Below the pieces are notes generated by a model. It was not told the DNA's origin and made no database searches. It worked only from the letters and a program-made list of their open reading frames with translations. Positions 16,502-25,659 of a stretch of 64,000 nt of DNA are shown one piece after another. Within the stretch, counting starts at the first letter, position 1, and each line of letters starts with the position of its first letter. The stretch spans positions 124,001 through 188,000 of the forward strand of contig NZ_JACJJK010000002.1 of NCBI RefSeq assembly GCF_016899935.1, given 5' to 3'. The stretch comes from Olsenella uli. Its GTDB lineage: Bacteria > Actinomycetota > Coriobacteriia > Coriobacteriales > Atopobiaceae. A program made the translations under genes and the position numbers.

Positions 16502-17983
16502 ATGCGCATCGGCTTTGACAACGACAAGTACATCGCTCTTCAGGCGGAGAAGATCCGCAAGCGCATCGGGCAGTTCGGCGGCAAGCTCTACCTCGAGTTC
16601 GGCGGCAAGCTCTTTGACGACTACCACGCGAGCCGCGTCCTTCCCGGCTTTGCGCCCGACTCCAAGATCCGCATGCTCGAGAGCCTCAAGGACGACGTCG
16701 AGGCCATCATCGTCATCAACGCGGACAACATCGAGAACGCCAAGCGCCGCTCCGACATCGGCATCACCTACGAGGAGGACGCGCTGCGCCTCATGGACTC
16801 GTTCCGCGCGCGCGACCTCATGGTCGGCGGCATCTGCATCACGCACTTCACCGGCCAGCCGCACGCCGAGGCCTTCCAGCGCCGCCTCGAGGCGATGGGC
16901 GTCTCAGTGTGGCGCCACTACCTGATCGACGGCTACCCCTCCGACGTGAACCACATCGTCTCCGACGAGGGCTTCGGCAAGAACGACTACATCGAAACCA
17001 CGCGCCCGCTCGTGGTGGTAACGGCCCCCGGCCCGGGCTCGGGCAAGCTCGCCACCTGCCTCAGCCAGCTCTACCACGAGCACAAGCACGGCGTGCAGGC
17101 CGGCTACGCCAAATACGAGACCTTCCCGGTGTGGAACCTCCCGCTCAAGCACCCGGTGAACGTGGCCTACGAGGCCGCGACCGCCGACCTCGACGACCGC
17201 AACATCATCGACCCGTGGCACCTGGAGGCCTACGGCGAGGTCACCGTCAACTACAACCGCGACGTGGAGACCTTCCCCGTGCTCAAGGCCATGATGGAGA
17301 AGATCGCCGGCGAGAGCCCCTACCAGTCCCCCACCGACATGGGCGTCAACATGGTGGGACTCTGCATCTCCGACGACGAGGTCTGCCAGGAGGCGGCGAG
17401 AAACGAGATCGTGCGCCGCTGGTTCGCCGCAGCCGAGGAGCTGCGCCGCACCGGTGAGGGCAAGGAGGCGCTCGACAAGATCGAGCTGCTGATGAGCCAG
17501 GTGGACGTGACCTGCGACCACTCCCCCGCGCACCAGGCGGCGCTCGCCAAGGAGGAGGCGACCGGCGGCCCGGCGGCGGCGATGGTGTTGCCCGACGGCG
17601 CGCTCGTGACCGGCAAGACCTCCGAGCTCATGGGCGCCGCGGCGTCGCTTCTGCTCAACGCCGCCAAGCACATGGCCGGCATCCCCAAGGAGACCTACGT
17701 GGTGAGCGAGGAGGCGCTCGTGCCGATCTGCCACCTCAAGACCGAGCACCTGCGCAGCCACAACCCGCGCCTGCACTCCGACGAGATGCTCATCGCGCTC
17801 TCGCTCTCCTCGGCGGAGAATGCGCAGGCCGAGGCCACCGTGGACGCGCTCGAGCAGCTCGCCGGCTGCGACGCGTACTTCTCGGTCATCCTCTCCGAGG
17901 CCGACAAGAGCACCTACCGCAACCTCGGCATCAACGTCTGCTGCGAGCCCAAGTACGAGCGTCGCGGCTACTATCACCGCTAG
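16502..17983 (+). CDS. DUF1846 (UPF0371) family protein
   Basis: The 493-residue protein matches the DUF1846 family along its whole length: MRIGFDNDKYI at the start, FGGKLFDDYHASRVLPGF, LVVVTAPGPGSGKLATCLSQLYHE with a P-loop-like glycine stretch, and the C-terminal TYRNLGINVCCEPKYER. Family members are cytosolic; the structure of a streptococcal member is known, but I know of no established function. The start is preceded by GGGAAGGGG. It is the first of three plus-strand genes, followed by a HAD phosphatase and asparaginase. Confidence 0.88.
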   Translation: MRIGFDNDKYIALQAEKIRKRIGQFGGKLYLEFGGKLFDDYHASRVLPGFAPDSKIRMLESLKDDVEAIIVINADNIENAKRRSDIGITYEEDALRLMDSFRARDLMVGGICITHFTGQPHAEAFQRRLEAMGVSVWRHYLIDGYPSDVNHIVSDEGFGKNDYIETTRPLVVVTAPGPGSGKLATCLSQLYHEHKHGVQAGYAKYETFPVWNLPLKHPVNVAYEAATADLDDRNIIDPWHLEAYGEVTVNYNRDVETFPVLKAMMEKIAGESPYQSPTDMGVNMVGLCISDDEVCQEAARNEIVRRWFAAAEELRRTGEGKEALDKIELLMSQVDVTCDHSPAHQAALAKEEATGGPAAAMVLPDGALVTGKTSELMGAAASLLLNAAKHMAGIPKETYVVSEEALVPICHLKTEHLRSHNPRLHSDEMLIALSLSSAENAQAEATVDALEQLAGCDAYFSVILSEADKSTYRNLGINVCCEPKYERRGYYHR

Positions 17984-18036
17984 GCCGCCCGCCGCGCCCC
18001 CCGGCCCGACGTCACCCCCATGTGCAAGGAGCCCGC

Positions 18037-18858
18037 ATGACCTACCAGCTCATCGCCTTTGACATGGACGGCACGCTGCTCGACTCCAACAAGCGGGTCC
18101 TGCCCTCCACGACGGACGCCATACGAGACGCCATGGCCGCCGGCAAGACGGTGGCGATCTGCACGGGCCGCTGCCCCAAGATGGTCGAGATCGCCAACGA
18201 CGGCTTCCGCGACGTCCGCTACGCCGTCTGCTGCAACGGCACCATCGTCTACGACCTGGCCGAGCGCCGCCTCCTCGAGGAGCGTCCCCTCGACCACGCG
18301 ATCGTCGCGCGCGTCCACGAGCTGCTCGCGGGCGAGGACGTGATGGTCGAGGCCTTCTCCGGGCGCGGCGTCTACTTCCAGCGCTCGTTCATCGACCGCG
18401 TGGCGGACTACAACATGGGCCCCTACCGGGAGCTCTATCGCGCGACCGGCACCTTCGTGGATGACATCGCGACCGTCCTGGACGACCCCTCGATCAGCAT
18501 CCCCAAGTTCATCGTCCACTCCCGCACCCCCGAGGCCCGCGAGCGTCTGATCGAGCGCGTGGCGGACCTGCCCGTCGAGCTCGCCAAGGCCGAGATCTCA
18601 AGCCTGGAGTTCACCGCGCGCGGCACCGACAAGGGCACGGGCCTGCTCGCCCTCGCCGACCTGCTGCACGTCCCGCACGAGCAGACCATCGCGGTCGGCG
18701 ACTCCTACAACGACCTGCCGATGATTCGCGCCGCCGGCCTCGGCGTCGCGATGGGCAACTCCCGCGAGGCCGTCCTCGAGGCAGCCGACGTCACGGTCGC
18801 GGACAACGACGCCGACGGCTGCGCCGAGGCCATCCGCCGCTACCTGCTCGCCGGGTAG
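18037..18858 (+). CDS. Cof-type HAD-IIB phosphatase
   Basis: The 273-residue phosphatase has motif I FDMDGTLL, motif II in ICTGR, and the motif III/IV region DKGTGLLALADLL plus VGDSYNDLPMI. The middle part is a C2 cap. The substrate is unknown. The ATG at 18037 has AAGGAG before it. It lies six bases before the asparaginase start, so the two are probably one transcript. Confidence 0.9.
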   Translation: MTYQLIAFDMDGTLLDSNKRVLPSTTDAIRDAMAAGKTVAICTGRCPKMVEIANDGFRDVRYAVCCNGTIVYDLAERRLLEERPLDHAIVARVHELLAGEDVMVEAFSGRGVYFQRSFIDRVADYNMGPYRELYRATGTFVDDIATVLDDPSISIPKFIVHSRTPEARERLIERVADLPVELAKAEISSLEFTARGTDKGTGLLALADLLHVPHEQTIAVGDSYNDLPMIRAAGLGVAMGNSREAVLEAADVTVADNDADGCAEAIRRYLLAG

Positions 18859-18864
18859 GCCGCC

Positions 18865-19875
18865 ATGGGGCGCATCCTCATCGTCGCCACCGGGGGCACC
18901 ATCGCGTCCACGCCCGAGGGCTCCGGCCTCACGCCCACCCTCACCGGCCGCGAGCTCGCCGCGCGCGTCCCCCTGCTCGACACCCTCTGCGAACTGGACT
19001 TTGTTCAGCCGCTGAACATCGACAGCACCAACATGCGCCCGCGCGACTGGCTGCGGATCGCCGCCGTGATCCGCGAGGCCTACGACCGCTATGACGGCTT
19101 CGTGATCCTGCACGGCACGGACACCATGGCCTACACCGCCGCCGCCCTCTCCTACCTTATCCGGGACAGCGAGAAGCCCATCGTGCTCACGGGCTCCCAG
19201 CAGCCGATGGCCAACCCCTTCACCGACGCCAAGCTCAACCTCTACCACAGCGTCCTCTACGCCTGCGACCCCGCGTCGCGCGACGTGAGCGTGGTCTTTG
19301 GCGGCGAGGTCATCTGCGGCACGCGCGCCCGCAAGCAGCGCACCATGAGCTTCAATGCGTTCACCAGCATGAACTTCCCGCCGCTCGCCTACGTGCGCGG
19401 CGACCGCGTCGTGCGCTCCGCCGTCCCGGCGCCGGGCGAGAAGGACGGTCGGCGCCCGCGCTTCACGGACGCCCTCGACGACCGCGTCATCGTGCTCAAG
19501 CTCACCCCGGAGCTGCGCCCGTCCATCTTCGAGCTGCTGGCGCCCGACTACGACGCCGTGATCCTGGAGACCTTCGGCATCGGCGGCATCCCCGCCTACG
19601 ACGGGGCCTACCAGCGGGCGATCTTTGACTGGGTGGGGTCCGGCCGCACGCTCGTCGTGACCACGCAGGTGCCCGAGGAGGGCCTCGACCTCGGCGTCTA
19701 CGAAGTCGGTCGCGCCTACGCCGATCGGCGCGGCATCCTGCGCGGCGACGACATGACCACCGAGGCGCTCGTCGCCAAGACGATGTGGACGCTCGGCCAG
19801 ACCCGCGACCCCGACGAGGTCGCGCGCCTCTTCTACGAGCCCGTCAACCACGACCGCTCCGTACAGCAACGGTAG
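18865..19875 (+). CDS. ansA: Cytosolic (type I) L-asparaginase
   Basis: AnsA hydrolyses asparagine to aspartate and ammonia. The 336 residues have both catalytic threonine motifs, ATGGTIAS near the N-terminus and HGTDTMAYTA around residue 90. There is no signal peptide, which fits the cytosolic type. A linker contains APGEKDG, encoded by a copy of the recurring GGCGAGAAGGAC motif. The gene converges with the large membrane-protein gene, leaving only 12 bp between stops. Confidence 0.92.
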   Translation: MGRILIVATGGTIASTPEGSGLTPTLTGRELAARVPLLDTLCELDFVQPLNIDSTNMRPRDWLRIAAVIREAYDRYDGFVILHGTDTMAYTAAALSYLIRDSEKPIVLTGSQQPMANPFTDAKLNLYHSVLYACDPASRDVSVVFGGEVICGTRARKQRTMSFNAFTSMNFPPLAYVRGDRVVRSAVPAPGEKDGRRPRFTDALDDRVIVLKLTPELRPSIFELLAPDYDAVILETFGIGGIPAYDGAYQRAIFDWVGSGRTLVVTTQVPEEGLDLGVYEVGRAYADRRGILRGDDMTTEALVAKTMWTLGQTRDPDEVARLFYEPVNHDRSVQQR

Positions 19876-19887
19876 CCTCGCCCGGCG

Positions 19888-21630
19888 CTACAGCAACTCG
19901 GTCACCGTGACGGTGGCGGCCTCCTCGTTCTTCTCGGCGCAGCGGAACGCGATCTGGTCACCCGGCTGGTAGGTCACGATCTCCAGCAGGTCGGGTAGGG
20001 CGAAGTCGTAGATCATGCCCGAGGCGTCGCCCGCCAGCGTCACGTAGAAGTGCGAGTTGCCGTCCACCACCGCCTGCGCGATCGTGGCCACCTCGCCGGA
20101 CACCTCCACCGTTGCCCCCGCGGCCTCCGCCTCCTCCTCGCTGAGCAGGCCGTCCGCCGCAAGCAGCGCGAGATAGGCCTCCTGGCACTCCTCGACCGTG
20201 GAGCCCGTGGCCACGCTCTGGTACTGCTCGATGTTGATCATCGCGAACATCTTGACCAGGCCCGCGTCGTCCTTGAGGCTCACGAAGTAGGTGGGCTGGC
20301 CGGCCACGTTGAGCAGCAGCGGGTAGGTGGCCTGGTAGCGCAGGTTCTGCAGCTGGCCCTCGGCGCTCGCCATGGCCGAGGCCTCCGTCGCGCCCGCCAC
20401 CGGGTAGAAGTGCGACTCTCCGGTGCGCTGGTTCACCAGGATGAAGCCCACGCTCGAGTCGTCCGCCGTCACGGAGGTCACGCCGGTGTAGAGGTAGATG
20501 TCCTCGCCCTGCGCGATGTAGTTGTAGCCCAGCTGCCCGTTGGTGCCCGGCGTGGTGCGCACCACGCCCTCCTGGCCGAGCCACGAGTTGAGCCAGCCGT
20601 TCTCGTACATGCCGCTCCAGTTGTACTGCTCGATCAGCAGGTCGGAGGGGTAGGCTCGGTCCACCCACGTGGGGACCTCCTCCACGGCATAGAAGTCCGT
20701 CTCGCCCGTGCAGGCGTCCACGAGCACCACGGCGTAGATGTCCGTGCCGCCAAAGGTACCGATCGTGCGGCGCTGGACCGGGTAGACCCACCAGGGGTGG
20801 CCCTCCTCGTCCAGCTCGAAGGACTTCTGGTCAAACATGAGACCGGGATAGGAGAGCTGCGTGTGACGGTCAACGTTGCGCGCGAGCGGCTCGGAGTCGG
20901 AGTACATGATCGGCTCGTCCAGGCGCACGACCTCCGCCTCCTGCGTCACCATGTCAACGAGCACGTACGCCGGGATGCCCGAGTCGCGGTTGGCAAACCA
21001 CTTGAAGAGGTCCGCGTAGACGAGCGGGCTCACGCGCACGGGGCGGCCCTGGTAGTTGATCTGGCTGTAGGTGTCCGCGATCTCGAACTGGCTCACGTAC
21101 TCCGGGATGGAGCCCATCGCGCGGTTGCCCAGAAGGATGGCGGAGTCGCGGTCGATGACGGGGACCTCGGAGTAGTCGACCTCCTGGATGTCCTCGGCGA
21201 AGACGCCGTCGGTGGTGTCGAGCACGCTCGCGTAGCGCTCGGCGTTGCCGGGGAAGAACGGCTGGGAGAGCAGCAGGCCCACGAGAAAGCCCACGATCGG
21301 CGCGGCCGGCACGATCATGAGGCGGCGGAACAGCCGCTCGTTCTTGACGCTGCGCGCCGCCAGCACGGGCAGGACCAGAAGCGCCACGACGCAGATGCCC
21401 ACGATCCACGTCCACACCTGCATGCTCTGCAGGTTGAGGGAGGGGTGGAACCACCAGTAGCAGGCGAGAAGCGCCACCACCAGCACGACGGCCAGGATGA
21501 CGAGCGCCCGGCGCCCCCAGGAGGCGAGCCGGTCCACGAACGAGGTGCCCGGGCGCGGCATGTTGCCGGGCGCGCCCTGCCGATTGAGGCGGTCGAACAG
21601 GTCCTGGAAGTCAAAGCCGTTGTGGGGCAT
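19888..21630 (-). CDS. Large membrane protein of unknown function
   Basis: I do not recognise this 580-residue protein. After about 45 hydrophilic residues there are three hydrophobic segments (VILAVVLVVALLACYWWF; WTWIVGICVVALLVLPVLAA; LMIVPAAPIVGFLVGLLL). About 420 mostly extracytoplasmic or soluble residues follow, rich in Tyr and acidic residues (for example YAVVLVDACTGETDFYAVEEVPTW and FILVNQRTGESHFYPVAGATE). The repeated pattern of a value, then a TGE-x-FY turn, suggests tandem beta-rich domains. The start at 21630 follows AAAGGACCCC. It lies downstream of the ABC exporter genes but separated by a palindrome, so it is probably its own unit. Confidence 0.75.
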   Translation of the reverse strand: MPHNGFDFQDLFDRLNRQGAPGNMPRPGTSFVDRLASWGRRALVILAVVLVVALLACYWWFHPSLNLQSMQVWTWIVGICVVALLVLPVLAARSVKNERLFRRLMIVPAAPIVGFLVGLLLSQPFFPGNAERYASVLDTTDGVFAEDIQEVDYSEVPVIDRDSAILLGNRAMGSIPEYVSQFEIADTYSQINYQGRPVRVSPLVYADLFKWFANRDSGIPAYVLVDMVTQEAEVVRLDEPIMYSDSEPLARNVDRHTQLSYPGLMFDQKSFELDEEGHPWWVYPVQRRTIGTFGGTDIYAVVLVDACTGETDFYAVEEVPTWVDRAYPSDLLIEQYNWSGMYENGWLNSWLGQEGVVRTTPGTNGQLGYNYIAQGEDIYLYTGVTSVTADDSSVGFILVNQRTGESHFYPVAGATEASAMASAEGQLQNLRYQATYPLLLNVAGQPTYFVSLKDDAGLVKMFAMINIEQYQSVATGSTVEECQEAYLALLAADGLLSEEEAEAAGATVEVSGEVATIAQAVVDGNSHFYVTLAGDASGMIYDFALPDLLEIVTYQPGDQIAFRCAEKNEEAATVTVTELL

Positions 21631-21690
21631 CGGGGTCCTTTCGCGGGATGCTGTGCCGACGTCGATTGTCTCATACCCGCCGGACGGCAA

Positions 21691-21719
21691 TGTGGAAAAG
21701 GGACTGTCCCTTTTCCACG
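21691..21719. repeat. Palindrome family 2, copy 2
   Basis: An almost perfect inverted repeat with GGGACTGTCCC at the centre directly follows the ABC permease stop (minus strand) and precedes the membrane-protein gene. Confidence 0.85.
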
Positions 21720-23522
21720 TCAGCGCTCGCGGCGGGAGAGGCTGCGGGCGCAGGGGCCGAGCACCCACCACGCGAGGCCGGCGCACTCCGCGACGAAGAC
21801 GGCGAGCGCCAGGGCCAGCGCGACCGGGACCGCGAGCACCTCCCAGAGCGCGCCGGCGAGCAGCGCGAGCGCGGGCAGCGCCATCACGACGACGCCCACG
21901 ACGAGCCCCGCGAAGACCATCAGCGTGGCCCCGCCGCCCTTGACGAGCTGGGCCTCGTTGTCCCACGCGAGACGCGGGAAGAGCGCGCCGAGCCCGAGCG
22001 AGAGCAGCCCGAGCGAGGCGGTGGCGCCCAGGTAGACCGCCACGAGGTAGGCGCCCGAGGCGGCGGGCACGCCCAGCACCACCAGAAGCGCCACGATGAG
22101 CACCAGCATCGGCACCGTGGAGAGCGCGAACGGGGCCACGAACTTGGCGGCGAGGTAGGCGCCCCAGTCCATGGGCAGGCCGCGCATGAAGAAGAAGTCC
22201 TCGCCGTCGCGGCTCACGCCCATCGTGAACGAGTAGGACGAGAAGCCCAGGAAGAGGCCAAAGACGAGCACGCCCACGGCGCACCACGCGAGCGCCACGC
22301 TGTCGAAGGTGAGGCCCGCCGTCAGCGAGCGCGCCATCTCGAGCAGCGTCGCCGGGTCGAGGCCCGCGTCGGCCGCCTGCGAGACGCCCATGGCGCCGCC
22401 CACCACCATGATCACGACGAAGTAGAGCGGCATGAGCAGCGAGCTCAGGACGAACTGGTTGAAGAACACCGGCACGCGCACCAGCGTCTTCCAGTCGCGG
22501 CTGAGGTTGGCCGCGAACGCGCCGCGCGTGCGCGTGGCCCGCCTGAGCTCGGCGCCCTCCACCCGGCGGCCGCGCCGGCCGCCCGCGCCCTGGAGCGCCT
22601 GCACGCCCTCGAAGTACCAGCGCCGCGCGACCGCAGAGAGGATGACGGCGTAGACGGCCACGGTCGCGACCATGCCGAGAAGCCCGGCTGCGGCCTCCGG
22701 GACGCCGCCCGCCACGACGGGCCGCGCAAGCAGCGACGGCGGGCACAGGAGCCCCATTACGACCGCAGGGACGCCGCCCGAGAGCAGGTCGCTCGAGCCC
22801 GCCGCGAGCGACGCCAGACCGTCTCCCCGCAGGGCGAACTGGCTGCCCACGCCCACGGCCAGCGCAAAGACGACGACCACCGCGCCAAAGACGCGCGAGA
22901 AGCGGTCCTTGTCGTGCGCGAGGCGCGAGAAGCGCATCACGGGCACGCACACGATCACGAGCGCGAGGTTGATCGCCACGGCGCACAGCAGGAAGGCGAG
23001 CGTCATCGTGACCCACGCGAGCGGGGAGGCGCCGGTCGCCAGCAGGCAGCCGAGGCCCACCGGCAGGACGATGAGGTCGCCGAGCAGCGACATCCCCAGG
23101 AAGTGCGTCAGCTTGGCCCACATGATCGTGGTCGCGGAGACGGGCAGCGTGAGGTAGTAGCCGAGGTCGCGCACGAAGTAGAGGATGTTCACGGCCTGGT
23201 AGAGGCCCGTGAGCACCGTGAGGCCCACGAGGCAGACCACGCAGAGGCTGAACGCGGCGTACGGCGTGGTGCCGAGCTCGCCCATCATGTAGCCCATCAT
23301 GAAGAACATCGCGGCCACCAACAGCAGGAGCAGGACCATCGCGGCCGTGCGCGCGCCGGCGCCGAGCCTGCCCCACAGCCCGCCGCGCTTCTCGCCCGTC
23401 TCGTCGCCGCCGAGGCCCATGCCGGTCTGGTCCAGGTGCTGCTCGCCCTTGCGGATCACGCGCAGCATCACGCGGAACTGACGCCAGGAGAGGCCCTGGG
23501 GCTCCGTCGTCGCGCGCGCCAT
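21720..23522 (-). CDS. ABC-2-type transporter permease
   Basis: The 600-residue membrane protein has about twelve hydrophobic segments and no ATPase domain. It forms an exporter with the ATPase encoded just upstream; the start ATG at 23522 overlaps the ATPase stop (TGATG). The reading frame extends upstream inside the ATPase gene, but that part is a shadow. The N-terminal cytosolic stretch contains QFRVMLRVIRKGEQHLDQTG. The substrate is unknown. Confidence 0.85.
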   Translation of the reverse strand: MARATTEPQGLSWRQFRVMLRVIRKGEQHLDQTGMGLGGDETGEKRGGLWGRLGAGARTAAMVLLLLLVAAMFFMMGYMMGELGTTPYAAFSLCVVCLVGLTVLTGLYQAVNILYFVRDLGYYLTLPVSATTIMWAKLTHFLGMSLLGDLIVLPVGLGCLLATGASPLAWVTMTLAFLLCAVAINLALVIVCVPVMRFSRLAHDKDRFSRVFGAVVVVFALAVGVGSQFALRGDGLASLAAGSSDLLSGGVPAVVMGLLCPPSLLARPVVAGGVPEAAAGLLGMVATVAVYAVILSAVARRWYFEGVQALQGAGGRRGRRVEGAELRRATRTRGAFAANLSRDWKTLVRVPVFFNQFVLSSLLMPLYFVVIMVVGGAMGVSQAADAGLDPATLLEMARSLTAGLTFDSVALAWCAVGVLVFGLFLGFSSYSFTMGVSRDGEDFFFMRGLPMDWGAYLAAKFVAPFALSTVPMLVLIVALLVVLGVPAASGAYLVAVYLGATASLGLLSLGLGALFPRLAWDNEAQLVKGGGATLMVFAGLVVGVVVMALPALALLAGALWEVLAVPVALALALAVFVAECAGLAWWVLGPCARSLSRRER

Positions 23523-24277
23523 CACGCGCCCTCCCCGGCGGCGAGCGGGGACTCGTCGGAGGTGAGCTCGAGGAACATCTCCTCGAGGGAGCCGCCCATC
23601 CGGAAGTGCTCGCGCATCTCGTCCACGGTGCCAACGAACAGCAGCTCGCCGTGGGCGATCACGCCCACGCGGCCCACGACCTTCTCGGCCACGTCGAGCA
23701 CGTGGGTGGAGAAGAGCACGGTCTTGCCCGCGTCCGCGTGGCGGCGCATGGACTGCTTGAGCAGCCACGACGCCTTGGGGTCGAGGCCGGTCATCGGCTC
23801 GTCGAGGATCCAGATGGCCGGGTCGGGCAGAAGTGCCCCCATGATCATCATCTTCTGGCGCATGCCGTGGGAGTAGGACTGGATCTGGTTGTCCAGCTCG
23901 CCCTCCATGCCGTACTCGCGCGCGAGCTCGGCGATGCGCGGGCCGCGCACGTCCTCGGGCACCTCGTAGACGTCCGCGATGAAGCGCAGGAACTCGTGGC
24001 CCTTGAGGCGCAGCAGGTGATCGGGCGAGTCACTCACGTAGCAGAGGTTGCGCTTGGCGGCGAGCGGGTCCGTGGCCACGTTCACGCCGTCGAGCTCGAT
24101 CGTGCCCGAGGTGGGCGCGAGCACGCCGGCGAGCATGTTGAGCAGCGTGGACTTGCCCGCGCCGTTGGGGCCGAGCAGGCCGAAGATCTCCCCGGAGCGG
24201 ATCTCCAGCGAGAGGTCGCGCACCGCGCGGGTGGCGCCGCCGTCGTAGGACTTGGAAACGTGGTCGATCCGGATCAT
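23522..24277 (-). CDS. ABC transporter ATP-binding protein
   Basis: The 251-residue ATPase has Walker A GPNGAGKST, the signature YSHGMRQKM, Walker B IWILDEPMTGLDP and the switch FSTHVLDVAE. It energises the overlapping ABC-2 permease. By family, single-ATPase plus large-permease pairs export drugs, peptides or polymers; the substrate here is not evident. Confidence 0.92.
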   Translation of the reverse strand: MIRIDHVSKSYDGGATRAVRDLSLEIRSGEIFGLLGPNGAGKSTLLNMLAGVLAPTSGTIELDGVNVATDPLAAKRNLCYVSDSPDHLLRLKGHEFLRFIADVYEVPEDVRGPRIAELAREYGMEGELDNQIQSYSHGMRQKMMIMGALLPDPAIWILDEPMTGLDPKASWLLKQSMRRHADAGKTVLFSTHVLDVAEKVVGRVGVIAHGELLFVGTVDEMREHFRMGGSLEEMFLELTSDESPLAAGEGA

Positions 24278-24372
24278 GGGTCTCCCGTCGTCGTGGCCAA
24301 ACAGTCACGCGCGCCATTCTACGACAGGAGAACCCCCCCCCGACAAGCGGCGGGTTACGGTTTGGTCACGAA

Positions 24373-24407
24373 GGGGGCGGGGGCAGCCCGCGCCGCGCCC
24401 CGCCCCC
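24373..24407 (-). terminator. G+C-rich hairpin after the LDH/MDH gene
   Basis: A 10-bp inverted repeat (GGGGGCGGGG with its complement) lies 26 bp after the dehydrogenase stop on the minus strand. It lacks a clear U-tract, so rho-independent action is uncertain. A core motif copy GTTCTTCTCGCC (24416-24427) lies between it and the gene. Confidence 0.5.
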
Positions 24408-24432
24408 ATGTCGACGTTCTTCTCGCCCGGCG

Positions 24433-25401
24433 CTACGCCTCGGCCGGGAGGGCCTTCTCGCAGTAGTCGCGGATGATCGCGCAGGACTTGCGCATCGCGC
24501 GACGCTCGTCGTAGGAGAGGTCGATCTCCAGGACGGCGTCGACGCCCGTGTCGCCGATGACGCAGGGCACGCCGGCGGAGATGCCGGACTCGCCGTACTC
24601 GCCGTCGAGGTGGGCGGAGAGCGGCACCACGCGCTTCTCGTTGTGCAGGATCGAGGTCACGAGCGTGGACACCACCGACGCGATGCCGAACTCCGTGCAG
24701 CCCTTGCCGGAGATGATCGCGGCGCCGGACTCGCGCACGCGGCGCATCACGTCGTCGAAGTCGATGGAGTCCACCACGTCGTCGCGCAGGGACAGGTACT
24801 CGCGCAGGCCGATGCCCTCGACGGAGATGCGCGAGGTGGGGATGAACATGGAGTCGCCGTGCTCGCCCATGCAGAAGGCCTGGATCTGGCGGCTGCCCAC
24901 GTCGATCGTCTCGGAGAGCACGCGGCGCAGGCGCGCGGAGTCGAGCGCGGTGCCCGTGCCAAAGACCTGGCTGCGCGGCAGGTCGAGCTTGCGGTAGAGG
25001 TACTCCACCACGATGTCGGCCGGGTTGGAGACGCTGATCAGGATGCCGTGGAAGCCGGACTCCTTGAGCGGGCCCACGATGCCGTCGAGCACCTTGATCG
25101 TGCCGTCGAGCATCTGGAGGCGCGTCTCGCCGGGGCGGCGGCTGCGGCCGGCGGTGAGGATCACGAAGTGGGCGTCCTTGCAGTCCGCGTAGTCGCCCAC
25201 GCGGATGGTGAAGGAGTCGCCGAGGCCGGAGGCCAGGTCGTCGAGGTCGAGCGCCTGGGCGCGCGCGGCGTCCTTGTTGACGTCCACGAACACGATCTCG
25301 TTCACGAGGTGCTGGAACATGAGGCAGAGGGCCACGTGGCTGCCGACGCGACCGGCGCCGATGATGACCGCCTTGCGGGTGCGGATGTCTTCTCCGTGCA
25401 T
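24433..25401 (-). CDS. L-lactate/malate dehydrogenase family enzyme
   Basis: The 322-residue NAD-dependent dehydrogenase has the Rossmann motif GAGRVGS, NPADIVVEYL, the catalytic-His segment GEHGDS and normal family length. The overall pattern GETRLQM is LDH-like. The residue that sets substrate choice (Gln102 in LDH, Arg in MDH) aligns with Arg88 in TAGRSRRPGETR, which predicts oxaloacetate/malate or a bulkier acid rather than pyruvate. The start at 25401 has AGGAG eight bases before it; an upstream ATG at 25419 lacks one. I leave the gene symbol blank because of the specificity conflict. Confidence 0.85.
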   Translation of the reverse strand: MHGEDIRTRKAVIIGAGRVGSHVALCLMFQHLVNEIVFVDVNKDAARAQALDLDDLASGLGDSFTIRVGDYADCKDAHFVILTAGRSRRPGETRLQMLDGTIKVLDGIVGPLKESGFHGILISVSNPADIVVEYLYRKLDLPRSQVFGTGTALDSARLRRVLSETIDVGSRQIQAFCMGEHGDSMFIPTSRISVEGIGLREYLSLRDDVVDSIDFDDVMRRVRESGAAIISGKGCTEFGIASVVSTLVTSILHNEKRVVPLSAHLDGEYGESGISAGVPCVIGDTGVDAVLEIDLSYDERRAMRKSCAIIRDYCEKALPAEA

Positions 25402-25442
25402 GCGAGCTCCTATCGTCATGGCGCCGAGCGCCGCCTCTCACA

Positions 25443-25472
25443 CAAAAAAGGGCGCCCCGTGGGGACGCCCCT
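25443..25472 (-). terminator. Rho-independent terminator of the ABC-F gene
   Basis: On the minus strand a G+C stem (GGGCG, a bulged T and CCCC paired with GGGGCGCCC) is followed by six T residues. It is about 190 bp past the ABC-F stop; the intervening 25473-25659 holds no gene. Confidence 0.7.
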
Positions 25473-25659
25473 TCATTCTAACCGGCTGTGGACATTCTGT
25501 GAGGAGAATGTTTCGAGAAAACGACGCCGTTCGCCGAGAAGTGCGGGCGCGCCGCAGACGCTCGCAAACTGCGTGGGCTTCCGCTTCCAGATTCTCGCCG
25601 CCAGAGGGTCAATTCTGGCACTGGAGGCCCAACGAGTTGCCGAGCGCGTCGCGCCGCCG

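Noticed and set aside
19888-23634. 1,248-residue minus-strand frame suggesting a fusion of ABC permease and the membrane protein
   Set aside because: The upper part is out of frame with the permease, which has a strong hydrophobic profile in another frame; the membrane protein has its own start at 21630.
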